A stretch of 53,468 nucleotides of DNA from Bacteroidales bacterium (GCA_024763075.1 JANTGF010000019.1:1-53468); one strand, 5' to 3'. Shown: positions 1-11,200, numbered from the stretch's first letter. Made by a program: numbers and translations. Notes: generated by a model not told the origin, from the letters alone.

Positions 1-29
1 AATATTAATTTACTTAAAATTTATTTAAA

Positions 30-1337
30 ATGTCTGATTTAAAAAATAAGTTAAGGGAAAAGATTGAGGGCTGGAGGCCCCGTACCGTAAAGCTTTTAAA
101 AGAATACGGTGACGTTTCTCTCGGTGATGTTAAGATTTCCCAGGCTATTGGTGGTATGCGTGGGGTAAAATGTCTTGTTACGGATATTTCTTATCTGGAT
201 CCTTTTGAAGGCATCCGTTTCAGGGGGTACACAATTCCTGAAGTTCTGGAAAAACTCCCAAAACCAGAGGATGGAGAAGTTCCTTTGGTTGAGGGTTTTA
301 TCTATTTGTTACTAACCGGTGATCTGCCAACCGGTTCAGATGTAAATGCTATTGCTGAGGAATTCAACACAAGGAAAGAAGTCCCTAAGTATGTTTTTGA
401 TGTACTCAATGCTATGCCTGAGGATACACATCCAATGGTAATGCTTTCGGCTGCAGTTGTTTCAATGCAGCGTGAGTCTGAATTTGTAAAAATGTATAAC
501 AAGGGTATGAGTAAAATGGTTTACTGGGAACCTACTTATGAAGATGCACTGAACCTGCTGGCCCGTTTGCCGGAAATTGGTGCATATATTTATCGTAAAA
601 AGTATAAAGGGGGTGACATTATTCCTTCTGATCCTTCCCTGGATATGGGTGCAAACTTTGCTCATATGATGGGTATTGACAAGCCTTATGATGACATGTC
701 ACGTTTATATTTTATCTTACACAGTGACCATGAAAGTGGAAATGTGAGTGCTCATACCGGCCATTTGGTTGCGAGTGCCCTTTCTGATCCCTATTATGCC
801 ACATCAGCCATGATCAACGGACTTGCCGGACCATTGCACGGTCTTGCAAATCAGGAAGTACTTCGCTGGATCCAGGGTGTTATGGATAAAATGGGGGGTA
901 AAACTCCTGATAAGGAGGAAATGAAGAAGTTTGTCTGGGATACATTGAATTCAGGACAGGTAATCCCGGGTTACGGACATGCTGTACTTCGTAAAACAGA
1001 CCCAAGATACACCGCTCAAAGGGAGTTTTGCCTGAAGCATCTTCCGGATGATCCGATTTTTGAATATGTGAATACCCTTTATGAAGTGGTTCCGGATATT
1101 CTTAAGGAGCATGGTAAAGCAAAAAATCCATGGCCGAATGTCGATGCTCAGTCAGGTGTAATTCAATGGCACTATGGTCTTCGTGAATACGACTATTATA
1201 CTGTATTGTTCTCCATTGGCCGTGCAATCGGAGTTCTTTCCAATATTGTTTGGGACCGTGCTTTGGGTTATCCAATTGAAAGACCTAAATCACTGACTAC
1301 GGCTATGCTTGAAGAAATTGCTTTTGGCAAAAAGTAA
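30..1337 (+). CDS. gltA: Citrate synthase (eukaryote-like type I)
   Basis: This 435-residue protein condenses acetyl-CoA with oxaloacetate to citrate, the entry step of the TCA cycle, in the cytoplasm. The catalytic motifs are all visible: GPLHGLANQE with His270, GYGHAVLR with His317, and NVDAQSGV with Asp372. These match the His-His-Asp triad of the mitochondrial enzyme, and the LHSDHESGNVSAHT motif is also of the mitochondrial type rather than the hexameric E. coli type. Length agrees with that family. The ATG at 30 is preceded only by A/T-rich sequence, and the promoter is probably outside the window. A short U-tailed hairpin follows the stop codon. Identification is firm; the gene symbol is used by convention. 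Confidence 0.97.
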   Translation: MSDLKNKLREKIEGWRPRTVKLLKEYGDVSLGDVKISQAIGGMRGVKCLVTDISYLDPFEGIRFRGYTIPEVLEKLPKPEDGEVPLVEGFIYLLLTGDLPTGSDVNAIAEEFNTRKEVPKYVFDVLNAMPEDTHPMVMLSAAVVSMQRESEFVKMYNKGMSKMVYWEPTYEDALNLLARLPEIGAYIYRKKYKGGDIIPSDPSLDMGANFAHMMGIDKPYDDMSRLYFILHSDHESGNVSAHTGHLVASALSDPYYATSAMINGLAGPLHGLANQEVLRWIQGVMDKMGGKTPDKEEMKKFVWDTLNSGQVIPGYGHAVLRKTDPRYTAQREFCLKHLPDDPIFEYVNTLYEVVPDILKEHGKAKNPWPNVDAQSGVIQWHYGLREYDYYTVLFSIGRAIGVLSNIVWDRALGYPIERPKSLTTAMLEEIAFGKK

Positions 1338-1345
1338 TTAAACAG

Positions 1346-1368
1346 ACAGAATTTTTTCTGTATTTTTT
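1346..1368 (+). terminator. Intrinsic terminator after citrate synthase
   Basis: A short hairpin (ACAGAA, four-base loop, TTCTGT) is followed by ATTTTTT, nine bases after the citrate synthase stop codon. The stem is only six base pairs, so efficiency is uncertain, but position and U-tract fit an intrinsic terminator. Confidence 0.6.
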
Positions 1369-1375
1369 AAGTTGA

Positions 1376-1408
1376 ATAAAAATACCCCGGTGTACTCATC
1401 GGGGTATT
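1376..1408 (-). terminator. Terminator of the large minus-strand fusion gene
   Basis: A nine-base-pair stem (AATACCCCG / CGGGGTATT) lies between the two convergent genes. Read on the minus strand it is followed by TTTTTATTC, so it mainly serves the gene ending at 1447. Confidence 0.75.
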
Positions 1409-1446
1409 CTTACTGTATGACAATTGGGTAATAATTACATGAAGCA

Positions 1447-4400
1447 CTAGAGAAATTTGACCAGTGCCCCCCACTTTTTATCTACTTTAAAGTTTAATTT
1501 GAGGTAAAAACTTCCATGCAGGAAGTGGGCTTTTATAACTTTTGTCCCAATTCCGGCCATTCTTGCACTGAAATCTTCAATCATGGCACTGCCAATTCCT
1601 CTTCCTTTCAGCGAAGTTGTGACTGCGGCACCATCAAGCAAAACAATGTCATTTTCAAGGGGTATATAGCATAGTCCGCCAATTACATGATCATGCTTGT
1701 CAAGAACCAGAATGTGTTTATCCATTTCCGAAATGGTTTTAGGATAGTTCTCTTCAAAGAACAGACGATACAGTTGTCCGATTTCCGATGGGTCAATGGG
1801 CTCCCGGACTTTATACTTGATGCCATTCTTGTCAGTAAGTTCGGTAGTTACTACAACGTGCTCATCTTTATCTTCTCCTATTTTCAGCAGGTCAATTTTC
1901 TGATAACTTTGCATTCTGGAGAAAACCATTCTGCTGAACACTTCCCTGTCTTCGTCACAACTTAGAGTGGACTGAAGATCAGAAAGTTCAATGTGTTGAA
2001 ACGCAGGAACCTCCGGGTTTTCATTGATTTTCTGTAACAAGGTTTCAAAGGCTGATTTTACCGGTTCTTCAAGTTTATCAAAATAAGTTTGAAAGTAAAA
2101 ATTATATCGTACAATCTCCGGAAATTTGTATAAACGGAACAAACTGGAAAGTTCAAAGATCATTTGCTCTTTCGCAGATGATGTGGCTCCGGGGTTCAGA
2201 GTTTCCCATTCTTTATATTGATCAATGGCGTTGTAAAGAGCAATAGGCAGATAATAATGATTTTTTCTTCTTTCAATGTACTGTTTTAATTCATTTAATA
2301 GATCCAGTCCGTCATTTGTGACCAGAGTTTCTTTTTTAAGTTCTTCTTTCAGTTCATTAAAAAAGGAACCAGACTTTTCATTTCCAAGGATTTCAACACA
2401 AGCGTCAAAAATCCAATTTACATCCAGCTGTTTTTTACACCACGGGTAATGAGAGGTCGTTTTATTGTAAAAGTTCCAGATAAGAGGTTGAATCAGAGAA
2501 AGAGTATTAATATATTTTGTAGTACCTGTCAGTGACTGGATGGTTGCAGTTTCGAGATAGTCCAGTTCAGGTACGACCACATTTTCAGGAGTAATCAGAC
2601 CTGGCAATAACTGGTAGTTACTTTGTTCCCAGACCTTAAAATATACTTTAATGGCTTTGATAATGAGTTTTCGCCATGCATTTGGTTTGTTAAGGTATCC
2701 CAGAGAATAGTGCAGTCCGGCATATTCCCTTATCTTATCCCAGCAGGTCAATTCACTCATGTGCCGGGCAGTAACAGCTCCCATTCTGGGTTGGGAACAG
2801 CCAAGTGCAGGTAAGCTCATGCTACCATATGGGTGTCCGGAAATGGCAGCCCAAAGATAGATCATTTCCATTCCTGAAGGTTTGTGAAGTTTGTCATTTA
2901 ACATCAGGTTAAGATCATAATGTTTGCCACCGGTAGTATTAATACTAATCCGGTATCTCCGGTAATAGAAATTGGATGGCAATTTCGTGATCCATATTTC
3001 ATTTTCCGGAACGTTTGTAAGCATAAAACTGTTCTCACCATAGGCAAGTTTAACAGATTGTTGCAGGAAATAAGTGCCAATAAAGATGTCTTTGATTTTT
3101 TCTTTTTCCTCTTCAATAATCCCCGGGTCGAACCATAGCTTTTCATTCCATTCGCTTTCTTCCAGGATATTAAAATCTTTACAGGTTTGTTTTTCGAAAT
3201 ATTTATTCAGCTCGATAAAATATTTTTTTGCAACATGGGCCAAAACCGGATCATCTCTGTGAAGGATCCAGCTTGCCAGTTCCGAACGGATGGGAATGTA
3301 ATAATCCAGATTTTCCATTGCGAAATGGTACAGTAATCTGAGTAAATGCTTGAACTGTTTCTGCGTCTCGGGATCGGCTGGCCAGGTGAGTTGTTTGCGA
3401 TAGGTAAACAGTCGCTGCCTAAGGGTCTCAAGTTTGTGTTTGCCAATTTCATTTTTGGCAATCTCCTTGATTGACTTTTCAGTCAGGAAAGACAGTCCTG
3501 ACTGAATAAATGTAGGAAACATTTTACTGTAATCGTGATGTGGGTCTTTAAGAAGCAGGGTCTGGTATGCCTGTATTCTTATTTTTTCATCCTTATGGCA
3601 GGAAAGTGCTTCAAGCCGGCGACGGATGATCACAGCAATTCTCTCGTCATATTCCCCAAATACTTCTCCAATCTGGCGGGTACATGACAGTGCTGTGGAC
3701 GACTCAGAAAATAAAGCGCAACACAGCAGATTATTTATAAAATTTATTTTTTGATCTTTTACAAAATTCAGGCCGGGAAATTTATTGTGAGGGTATGATT
3801 GTACCGGTTCTTCGGGAAGAAATACCTGAGCGGAAACCTTACCCAGGGGAATGTCCCATCCCTCTTTGCACGGACCAAATTTTATGAGGCATGGATTTCC
3901 CATCCATAATCTTGGTTGACGGACAAATAATCCCAGTTCCAGAATATCTGCCATAACTTTGTACTCAAGGTCACCTATGAGGTACACATTTTCCTTTTTT
4001 GTTTTTTTAAGAGGTAGATTTACTCCTGAAACTTTATTTTCAAGTCCATCTTTGGTTAGTACGATATCCGTTTCCAGAATCCCCAGATCCCTGTAAAACC
4101 ATCTGGGGATTTTAACTTTTAATCTTTTATATGTCAGCAAGATAAAGTTGCTCTGGTAAAGTAATTCTATTTCTTCCTCAAAATTTGCACATATTGTTTT
4201 TCGGTTCAGGGAACCTTTGGGGGTTAACTCTCCTTTTTGTAAGTCAAAATCACGGTTAACCAATAAAAAGTTAATAACCCTTTCATAAGGAGCCAGGTTT
4301 TTATTTGCAGCAGTTACAATCTGATGAAAATATTCCAGTTTATTTTCGAATTCACCCGAAGCTTTAAGAACCGGATCATCCATATCGGGTACAATCAGGA

Positions 4401-6063
4401 GGGTATTATAAGGTTTTGCATCTCCAACAAGGAAAGTCCGTTTTATGCCTGGAACGCCTGTGAACTTTTGCTCTACTGTTCGGGGGGCAATGGTCTGGCC
4501 TTTATTATTTTTATAAATATCCTTTACCCTGTCAACAATTGAGTAATGACCATTTTTAGAGATCTTGAAAATATCTCCGGTAGGAAGGTATACTTTCTTT
4601 TTTTCTTCACCGGGGAAAGGTATTCTGTCGTTTGGGCCTGCCTCTTCAAGATAACGTGCAATATAGTGGCCTGAAATTTCTAGTTCGTTATTCGGTGTAA
4701 AATGAGTTTCAACACCGGGGAGTGGGATTCCAGTTGAATCATCAAAATATTCTCCGGGAGGAGTCATGGTGATCCCTCCGGTTGCTTCTGTCATTCCAAA
4801 CCCACTGCAAAGGTTTACTCCAAGTTCCTGAAAAAAACGAAATGTCTTAGGCTCCAGATAACCGGCAGCTGACAATCCCCATTTTAAACGTTTTCCAACA
4901 ATTTTTCTGAGAATTTTTTTTCGTTGTTCCATGTCGTGGAAGGTTCCCATTTGATCCTCAGCTTCTTCCTTTAACTGAGCCCACCTTAAGGGGATACTAA
5001 TAAAAATACTGGGATTTACCTTGGGAAAAAGAGAAAGAAGGACATCTTTTGAAGGATTGCCTACAAATACATATTTCCCTCGCCAATAGATGGTTCCAAG
5101 CATCTCAAGATATCTGCCAAATGTGTGGTATAAAGGAAGATAACATAGTAATGTTTCTTTATTTCCTATGGTTGGTAAGGCAGCAGACCGTGCAAATCGT
5201 TTGGTTACAAGATTATAAATTGAGAAAGAAACACCTTTTGGTATTCCTGTACTGCCGGAGGTGAACATGGTTGTGGCAACATCTGAAATATTTTTTCTCT
5301 TTCGCCGGTCAAGAATTTGCGATATTTCTTTGTCGCTGTGACTTTTAGCCTGCTCGCCCAGAAAAAAATCATTTGGATCTCTTAAAAGAATGTTTGAATC
5401 GGTTACCAGAATGGAGTATCTTAACTTATTTTCATTTCGAAGCTCCAAAAGAATGTTATATCTCTGTGCTGTGTCAGTTACAACAATATTTGTACCCACT
5501 TGTTTGAAAATAGATAATAAAATTTCCTTGTTAAAATGGGCGTTCAAAGGTGTATCATAGATGTCGTAGAACAAACATGCAAGGTCACAACTTGCCGATT
5601 CAATACTATTATCACAAATTAATGCAACACGGGGTTCTTTTGGCTCAATTTCATAAAATACAGTTGCAATTTCTTTCATGTAACGATGTGCCTGTGCATA
5701 ACTCATCTGACTTACTGTTGAACCTGACATATCCTGAAACAAAGTGTCGAATTGTTTTTCTTCAGCTCTCTGGTCAAACAGATCTTTTAGAGAATATTGG
5801 GAAATCCGGATAATTTTAAAAACTGCTTCGGCCCACCTGTTTCTGGAATCAGTATCCGGTAACCTTGTCAGGTAAGCAGGATTACTTGTGTAATTCAGAA
5901 AAGAATGCCAGATACTTTTTTCTTTTTGATTGATAGTATTCCCATGTATGGCCGATTCTGCAAGTTCCAAAAGAGAAATGGCTTTTTTTTCGCTCAGCTT
6001 TGACCCTGAATTCTCAAGGCTGGTGAGCAATTCTCTTAGTTCTGATAGATCCTTTTTCTTCAT
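1447..6063 (-). CDS. Giant acyl-CoA-synthetase-like / GNAT fusion protein
   Basis: This 1538-residue protein has an N-terminal adenylate-forming domain (about residues 100-640) of long-chain acyl-CoA synthetase type. The P-loop TSGSTGIPKG lies near residue 270, GFGMTEATGG near 423, TGD with RVKDIYKNNKGQ near 500, and the C-terminal lysine motif GELTPKGSLNRK near 616. The last 120 residues form a GNAT acetyltransferase fold with the acetyl-CoA loop LKGRGIGSAM near 1489. The roughly 760 residues between are largely helical in composition and I recognise no family; they include an LLPGLITPENVVVPELDY segment. No transmembrane helix or signal peptide is evident, so it is probably cytoplasmic. The substrate is unknown. 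One plausible reading is that it activates a fatty or organic acid and transfers an acyl group, but this is inference. The ATG start is clear and a -7-like box lies at 6091-6098. Confidence 0.8.
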   Translation of the reverse strand: MKKKDLSELRELLTSLENSGSKLSEKKAISLLELAESAIHGNTINQKEKSIWHSFLNYTSNPAYLTRLPDTDSRNRWAEAVFKIIRISQYSLKDLFDQRAEEKQFDTLFQDMSGSTVSQMSYAQAHRYMKEIATVFYEIEPKEPRVALICDNSIESASCDLACLFYDIYDTPLNAHFNKEILLSIFKQVGTNIVVTDTAQRYNILLELRNENKLRYSILVTDSNILLRDPNDFFLGEQAKSHSDKEISQILDRRKRKNISDVATTMFTSGSTGIPKGVSFSIYNLVTKRFARSAALPTIGNKETLLCYLPLYHTFGRYLEMLGTIYWRGKYVFVGNPSKDVLLSLFPKVNPSIFISIPLRWAQLKEEAEDQMGTFHDMEQRKKILRKIVGKRLKWGLSAAGYLEPKTFRFFQELGVNLCSGFGMTEATGGITMTPPGEYFDDSTGIPLPGVETHFTPNNELEISGHYIARYLEEAGPNDRIPFPGEEKKKVYLPTGDIFKISKNGHYSIVDRVKDIYKNNKGQTIAPRTVEQKFTGVPGIKRTFLVGDAKPYNTLLIVPDMDDPVLKASGEFENKLEYFHQIVTAANKNLAPYERVINFLLVNRDFDLQKGELTPKGSLNRKTICANFEEEIELLYQSNFILLTYKRLKVKIPRWFYRDLGILETDIVLTKDGLENKVSGVNLPLKKTKKENVYLIGDLEYKVMADILELGLFVRQPRLWMGNPCLIKFGPCKEGWDIPLGKVSAQVFLPEEPVQSYPHNKFPGLNFVKDQKINFINNLLCCALFSESSTALSCTRQIGEVFGEYDERIAVIIRRRLEALSCHKDEKIRIQAYQTLLLKDPHHDYSKMFPTFIQSGLSFLTEKSIKEIAKNEIGKHKLETLRQRLFTYRKQLTWPADPETQKQFKHLLRLLYHFAMENLDYYIPIRSELASWILHRDDPVLAHVAKKYFIELNKYFEKQTCKDFNILEESEWNEKLWFDPGIIEEEKEKIKDIFIGTYFLQQSVKLAYGENSFMLTNVPENEIWITKLPSNFYYRRYRISINTTGGKHYDLNLMLNDKLHKPSGMEMIYLWAAISGHPYGSMSLPALGCSQPRMGAVTARHMSELTCWDKIREYAGLHYSLGYLNKPNAWRKLIIKAIKVYFKVWEQSNYQLLPGLITPENVVVPELDYLETATIQSLTGTTKYINTLSLIQPLIWNFYNKTTSHYPWCKKQLDVNWIFDACVEILGNEKSGSFFNELKEELKKETLVTNDGLDLLNELKQYIERRKNHYYLPIALYNAIDQYKEWETLNPGATSSAKEQMIFELSSLFRLYKFPEIVRYNFYFQTYFDKLEEPVKSAFETLLQKINENPEVPAFQHIELSDLQSTLSCDEDREVFSRMVFSRMQSYQKIDLLKIGEDKDEHVVVTTELTDKNGIKYKVREPIDPSEIGQLYRLFFEENYPKTISEMDKHILVLDKHDHVIGGLCYIPLENDIVLLDGAAVTTSLKGRGIGSAMIEDFSARMAGIGTKVIKAHFLHGSFYLKLNFKVDKKWGALVKFL

Positions 6064-6090
6064 CCTGTAAAGTATGTTGTTTCTTTATAT

Positions 6091-6098
6091 CAAAATTA
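6091..6098 (-). promoter_or_regulatory. -7 box for the fusion gene
   Basis: Read on the minus strand this is TAATTTTG, a match to the Bacteroidota TAnnTTTG element, 28 bases before the ATG at 6063. No clear -33 TTTG was seen, so the call is moderate. Confidence 0.5.
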
Positions 6099-6203
6099 CA
6101 TAAAAAATTATAGGTTTTTGTTCTTTCTTGAAGAATCCTGCATTGGAAATTTATTTAACAGCTCATTTTTTGCCTGTTTTTTTTCTTCAGGCTCATATTT
6201 TGG

Positions 6204-6233
6204 TTTGTTATCTGTTATTTTAAACTAATTTTG
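6204..6233 (+). promoter_or_regulatory. Promoter of the UbiD-family gene
   Basis: TTTG at 6204-6207 and TAATTTTG at 6226-6233 are separated by 18 bases, matching the -33/-7 arrangement of Bacteroidota housekeeping promoters. Transcription would start near 6240, giving a leader of about 100 bases before the ATG at 6340. Confidence 0.7.
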
Positions 6234-6339
6234 GAAGGAATTATGGAATGACCTGATCTATGAAATTTTGGAGTCTGCGACTAAAAAATAATCGTTATAT
6301 TAGGAAATTGTTCTGTAAACCGTCAACTTATAGCAAACA

Positions 6340-8256
6340 ATGGCATATAAAGGACTTGGAGAATTTATAAAAGACCTCGAAAAGAAAGGGGAACTGATCA
6401 GGATTAAAGCTCGGGTGAGCCCTGTTCTGGAAATGACAGAGGTAGTCGATAGAATCTCAAAGTTGCCTGATGGAGGAAAGGCTCTCTTTTTTGAAAATAC
6501 AGGTACAGCATTTCCGGTGCTCATGAATTCAATGGGCTCTTATAACAGGATATGTATGGCACTGGGAGTTAATGATCTTGACGATATAGCCAGTGATATT
6601 AAGAAGCTGGTGATGGAACTGTCATCGTCCAGGGCAAATATGATCGAGAAACTACAAATCCTGCCTTTGTTGAATCAGGTTTCCTCGTGGATGCCTAAAG
6701 TAATTAAAGCCAAAGGCAGGTGCCAGGAAGTTGTTATTAAAGAGCCTGATCTTTCGGCTTTTCCGGTTTTGCAATGTTGGCCCCGTGATGGAGGCCGCTT
6801 TATAACCCTGCCCCTGGTGCATACCAAAGATCCGGTTACAGGCATCAGAAATGTAGGGATGTACAGAATGCAGGTTTTTGACAAACAGACCACAGGTATG
6901 CACTGGCATAAGCATAAAGTTGGGGCACGCCATTACCGTGAGTATAAAGAAGTAGGGAGGAAAATGCCTGTGGCTGTGGCACTTGGAGGTGATCCGGTTT
7001 ATACTTATGCCGCAACCGCACCTTTACCGGATAATACGGATGAGTATATGCTGGCCGGATTTCTGAGAAGAAAAAAAGTTAATCTGGTAAAATGTCTGAC
7101 CCAGGACATTGAAGTACCCGAAGATGCCGATATCATTATTGAAGGTTATGTTGACCCGGATGAAAGCATGGTGATGGAGGGACCTTTTGGCGATCATACC
7201 GGTTATTATTCTCTTGCTGACAATTACCCTGTATTTCATGTAACCTGTATTACTCACAGAAAGGATGCAGTTTATCCGGCAACCATTGTGGGAATTCCTC
7301 CTCAGGAGGATGCATGGATGGCAAAAGCCACGGAGCGCATTTTTATTACACCTTTACAATTTTCCGTTCTACCTGAACTGATTGATATGGAGCTGCCTTT
7401 TGCCGGAGTAGCGCACAATCTTACCATAGTTAAAATTAAGAAAGACTATGAGGGACAGGCTTTAAAAGTAATGAATGCACTCTGGGGGGCTGGTCAGATG
7501 ATGCTGAATAAAATATTAATTGTGGTCGATGGAGAGGTTAATATTAGAGATTACCCGTCTTTAGCAAAGCATATTTTAAATGGTTTTTTACCTAAATATG
7601 ATGTTTATTTTAATAAAGGGCCACTTGATGTTTTGGATCATGCAGCTACAAAGTTGGGCTATGGTGGGAAAATGGGGATTGATGCAACCCGGAAGACTGG
7701 AGGAGAAATAATTGCGTATTCCGGTAAAGTAGAATCTGCAGGTGAACTTATTAAAGCCAGGTTGCTGGAGTTTACCGCAGTGAATGAGGTGAATGTGTCT
7801 TTTTCGCAGGAAGGATTGTTATTGATCTCTCTTAAAAAAGAAGACAAGACTTCATTAAATACTTTCGCCGGAGAGATTTTTCAAATTAAGGAGTTTGAAT
7901 CTTTAAAGGTAGTGTTTTTTGTAGATGAAGAAGTGGATGTAAATGATCTTGCTGTGGTAACCTGGATCAGTGCAAATAATATTGATCCCTGGAGAGATTG
8001 TATGATCATTGAAGGGAAAGATGGGAGTGCAGGCCACCTGGTTATTGACGGAACAAGAAAACAAAAAGGGCAGGACAACTTTAACAGAGACTGGCCAAAT
8101 GTAATTGTTTCGGATGATGAAACGATAAAAGTTGTGGATAATATGTGGCCTTCCATGGGCTTGGGGGAATTTGTTCCATCTCCCTCATTAAAATACAAAA
8201 GCCTTGTAAAACCGGGAGGTGCAAAAGTGACCGGTATAAATCATAAAAGTGAGTAA
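6340..8256 (+). CDS. UbiD-family decarboxylase (probably menaquinone pathway)
   Basis: UbiD enzymes decarboxylate aromatic or unsaturated acids using prenylated FMN supplied by UbiX. This 638-residue member shows the family N-terminus (KGLGEFIKDLEKKGELIRI), the cofactor region GIRNVGMYRMQV and the signature EGPFGDHTGYY, whose Glu280 belongs to the catalytic set. It is longer than E. coli UbiD (about 497 residues), with extra C-terminal sequence after about residue 500, as in the long forms annotated as menaquinone biosynthesis decarboxylases. Menaquinone is the usual quinone of this phylum, so that role is likely but inferred. No UbiX partner lies in the window. The next gene begins six bases after the stop, so both are probably cotranscribed although functionally unrelated. 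Confidence 0.88.
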   Translation: MAYKGLGEFIKDLEKKGELIRIKARVSPVLEMTEVVDRISKLPDGGKALFFENTGTAFPVLMNSMGSYNRICMALGVNDLDDIASDIKKLVMELSSSRANMIEKLQILPLLNQVSSWMPKVIKAKGRCQEVVIKEPDLSAFPVLQCWPRDGGRFITLPLVHTKDPVTGIRNVGMYRMQVFDKQTTGMHWHKHKVGARHYREYKEVGRKMPVAVALGGDPVYTYAATAPLPDNTDEYMLAGFLRRKKVNLVKCLTQDIEVPEDADIIIEGYVDPDESMVMEGPFGDHTGYYSLADNYPVFHVTCITHRKDAVYPATIVGIPPQEDAWMAKATERIFITPLQFSVLPELIDMELPFAGVAHNLTIVKIKKDYEGQALKVMNALWGAGQMMLNKILIVVDGEVNIRDYPSLAKHILNGFLPKYDVYFNKGPLDVLDHAATKLGYGGKMGIDATRKTGGEIIAYSGKVESAGELIKARLLEFTAVNEVNVSFSQEGLLLISLKKEDKTSLNTFAGEIFQIKEFESLKVVFFVDEEVDVNDLAVVTWISANNIDPWRDCMIIEGKDGSAGHLVIDGTRKQKGQDNFNRDWPNVIVSDDETIKVVDNMWPSMGLGEFVPSPSLKYKSLVKPGGAKVTGINHKSE

Positions 8257-8262
8257 GATGTA

Positions 8263-11200
8263 ATGAAGAGCTTTTTTTTGAAAATATCATTGATCCTGAT
8301 ATTCCTGCTTGCTCCAGGCTGGTTTGCCCGTTCAGGGAATTTGAACAGGGAAATATTTATTTATACACCCCTGGAGGGATTGTCTCAATCTGTTGTGACA
8401 TCCATAGCTCAGGAAAAAAATGGCTTTCTCTGGATTGGAACTGAGGATGGTTTGAATCAGTTTGATGGAATTGAATTCAAAATTTTCAGACACAATCCGG
8501 GTGATTCCTTATCACTTCCGGATAATTTTATCAGTGTACTGAAGACAGATGATTTGGGAAATTTATGGATTGGTACAGCAAACGGCCTTAGTTCATACAA
8601 CAGGGAAACGAAGGTCTTTAAAAATTACCTGTTGGACGATCCGGTTTCCGGAATTACTTCTTTAAAATATATTCATGATATTTTACCGGATGGAGATCAC
8701 CGGGTTTGGGTTGCCTTAAGAGATGCTTTGTTGTTGCTGGACACAGAAACCGGGAAAACGCTGGAGGTTCTTGGTGGTAATGGAATGTTCAGAAATAGTA
8801 TTTCAGGTAAAAACGGAGGGCATTTGTTTAAACTGAAAGATAAAGTATGGGTTTTTACAAATAATGAATTCAAGGTGATCCATTATCTTAGAAATGATTC
8901 TACGGGTTTTGTCGTAAATGATTTCTCATTGCCGTTTCATCCGGATCAGAATGTCAGGTCAGCCTTTATTGATGGAAAAGGAAGGTTATGGTGTGTTACT
9001 GAAAAGACGGTTTATCAGGTTGCGTTGGATGGTAGCTATGCTTATACATCCTACAATATTCCGAGGTCGCCAAAACTGGTATCGGAAGGTATCAAGCAAA
9101 TATTTCAGGATCACGAAGGGAATATCTGGATTACAACGGAGTACAATATATATGTAAATAAAGGCAGTGGATTTGTTCTGTTTGACTTTGGTGAAGAGTA
9201 TTTCAATGAAGTTGGCAGGATGCCTATAACTGCAATTATCGAAGATTATTCAAGAATTTTATGGCTGGGTTCGCGACATGGATTAATAAAAATGGACCTG
9301 AAACCCAGGAATTTTGAGATTTTTGACGCAGATCATTTGCCTTCCCTTTCAGAAGATATAAAAAGTGTTTCTTCATTTTTTGTAGATGAAAGGAATTTTT
9401 TGTGGGTAGGAACACTGGGCAACGGACTTTTCCGGTTTTCACCTGACAGGAGCAAAATAATCAGTATGAATAGTCTCCGGAAGAACAAAAAGTATCATCT
9501 GTGTAATGATCAGATACTGAGTTTATATGAAGAAAAGACCGGGAAGCTGTGGATTGGAACCCGAGCAGGAATAATGATTTATGATCCGGAATCAGGTTCT
9601 TGTTACGGACTGAAAGAGGTGAAAGGTTCATCCTTCCTGGATAGAAGTTCTGTTTACAGTTTGGCTGAAGATTGGAAAGGAAATATGCTGATAGGAACAG
9701 GGGGTGGTTTAATCGTATATGACAGGAGCAAGAATGAATTTGAAAGTATCTGGAAATGGAGTGATGAACTGGGTCTTATTCCGGAAACCCGGATTTACAC
9801 TGTTTATGTTGATGAAAAGAACAGATACTGGCTTGGAACTCAAAGCGGGCTTATCATTATTAACCCGGTAAGGAAGAATCTTCTGGAAGTAAACAAGACG
9901 GTTGACGGTGGTAGTTTTAATCGTCCGGTACAGGCAATTTACGTCGATCCCCAAAAAAGGATTTGGATTGGCACAAGAGATGGCCTGGCATCTGTGGATA
10001 CTTTAACAATGCAGATAAAACCGCTTTCAAATAATCTGCCTAAAGTGAGTATTTATGGTATTGCTGCAGATTCCTCAGGATATTTATGGGCAAGTTCCAA
10101 TGCCGGACTGATACGGTTCTCAACGATTGATTTTACCTGGAGGTTCTATAATAAATACGATGGCTTACAGGGAAATGAATTTTCTCCCGGAGCATGGTTC
10201 CAGTCAAAAAGTGGAGAAGTATTCTTTGGAGGTTATAACGGTTTTAATTCGTTTGTTCCGGATTCTTTCCGGATTAATCCTTACAAACCCAGACTGGCAA
10301 TAACAGATTTCAGATACCTTGCTCCTAACGGATGGAAGGATGTTTCAATAACTGAGAAGGAAATCAGGCTTAAAACCGGCAGGTCGAATTCTGTTTTTAT
10401 TAAATATTCTGTTCTGGAATATACGAATCCAATGAATAACCGGTCTGAATATATGCTGGAAGGATATGATAGAAGTTGGAAAGAAGCCGGAAACCCGGGG
10501 AATGCTATTTATTCTAACCTAAAAAGGGGTACTTATGTATTTAAAGTTAGGGGAGCAAATAATGACGGGGTTTGGGCCGACCAGGAAAGCACACAGGTAA
10601 TACGGGTTACCACACCATTTCAGAGTACAAAACTGGCCTTTTTTCTGTATATACTATTTGCTGTATTGGCAGTTGTATTGTTCATCAGGTACTGGACACA
10701 AAACTTAAGAAAAGCAAATCAGGTCCTTAAAGAAAAAGAGGTTGCTGCCAGAGAAATTGCGCGGCAGCGTGAGGAACTTGCGATTAAGAATAAGAATATT
10801 ACGGATAGTATCAGATATGCGCAGAAAATTCAGGAAGCTTTGTTACCTTCCGCTTATTATTTTAAACGCCTGTTTCCGGAATCTTTTGTGATTTTTAAAC
10901 CAAAGGATTTTATCAGTGGAGATTTCTATTGGATTACTGAAAAAGAGAACAAACAGTTTGTAGTTTCTGCTGATTGTACCGGTCATGGAGTTCCTGGTGC
11001 CCTGATGTCAATGATCGGATTTGAGATACTGGATAAAATTATCAATGACCAAAAGGAATACGAACCTGCTGAGATACTGAATATTTTAAGCAAAGGTATT
11101 GAGGCAACCTTTAGCCGGAATGAGGACGACCTGTCTGTAAAGGATGGAATGGACCTGGCACTTTGTATGATTGATAAAAAGAATAAAAGGATGGAATTTG

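Noticed and set aside
2904-3461. Several 60-85-codon frames on both strands within the giant fusion gene.
   Set aside because: They are out of frame with a continuous 1538-codon gene, mutually overlapping and without recognisable starts or domains.
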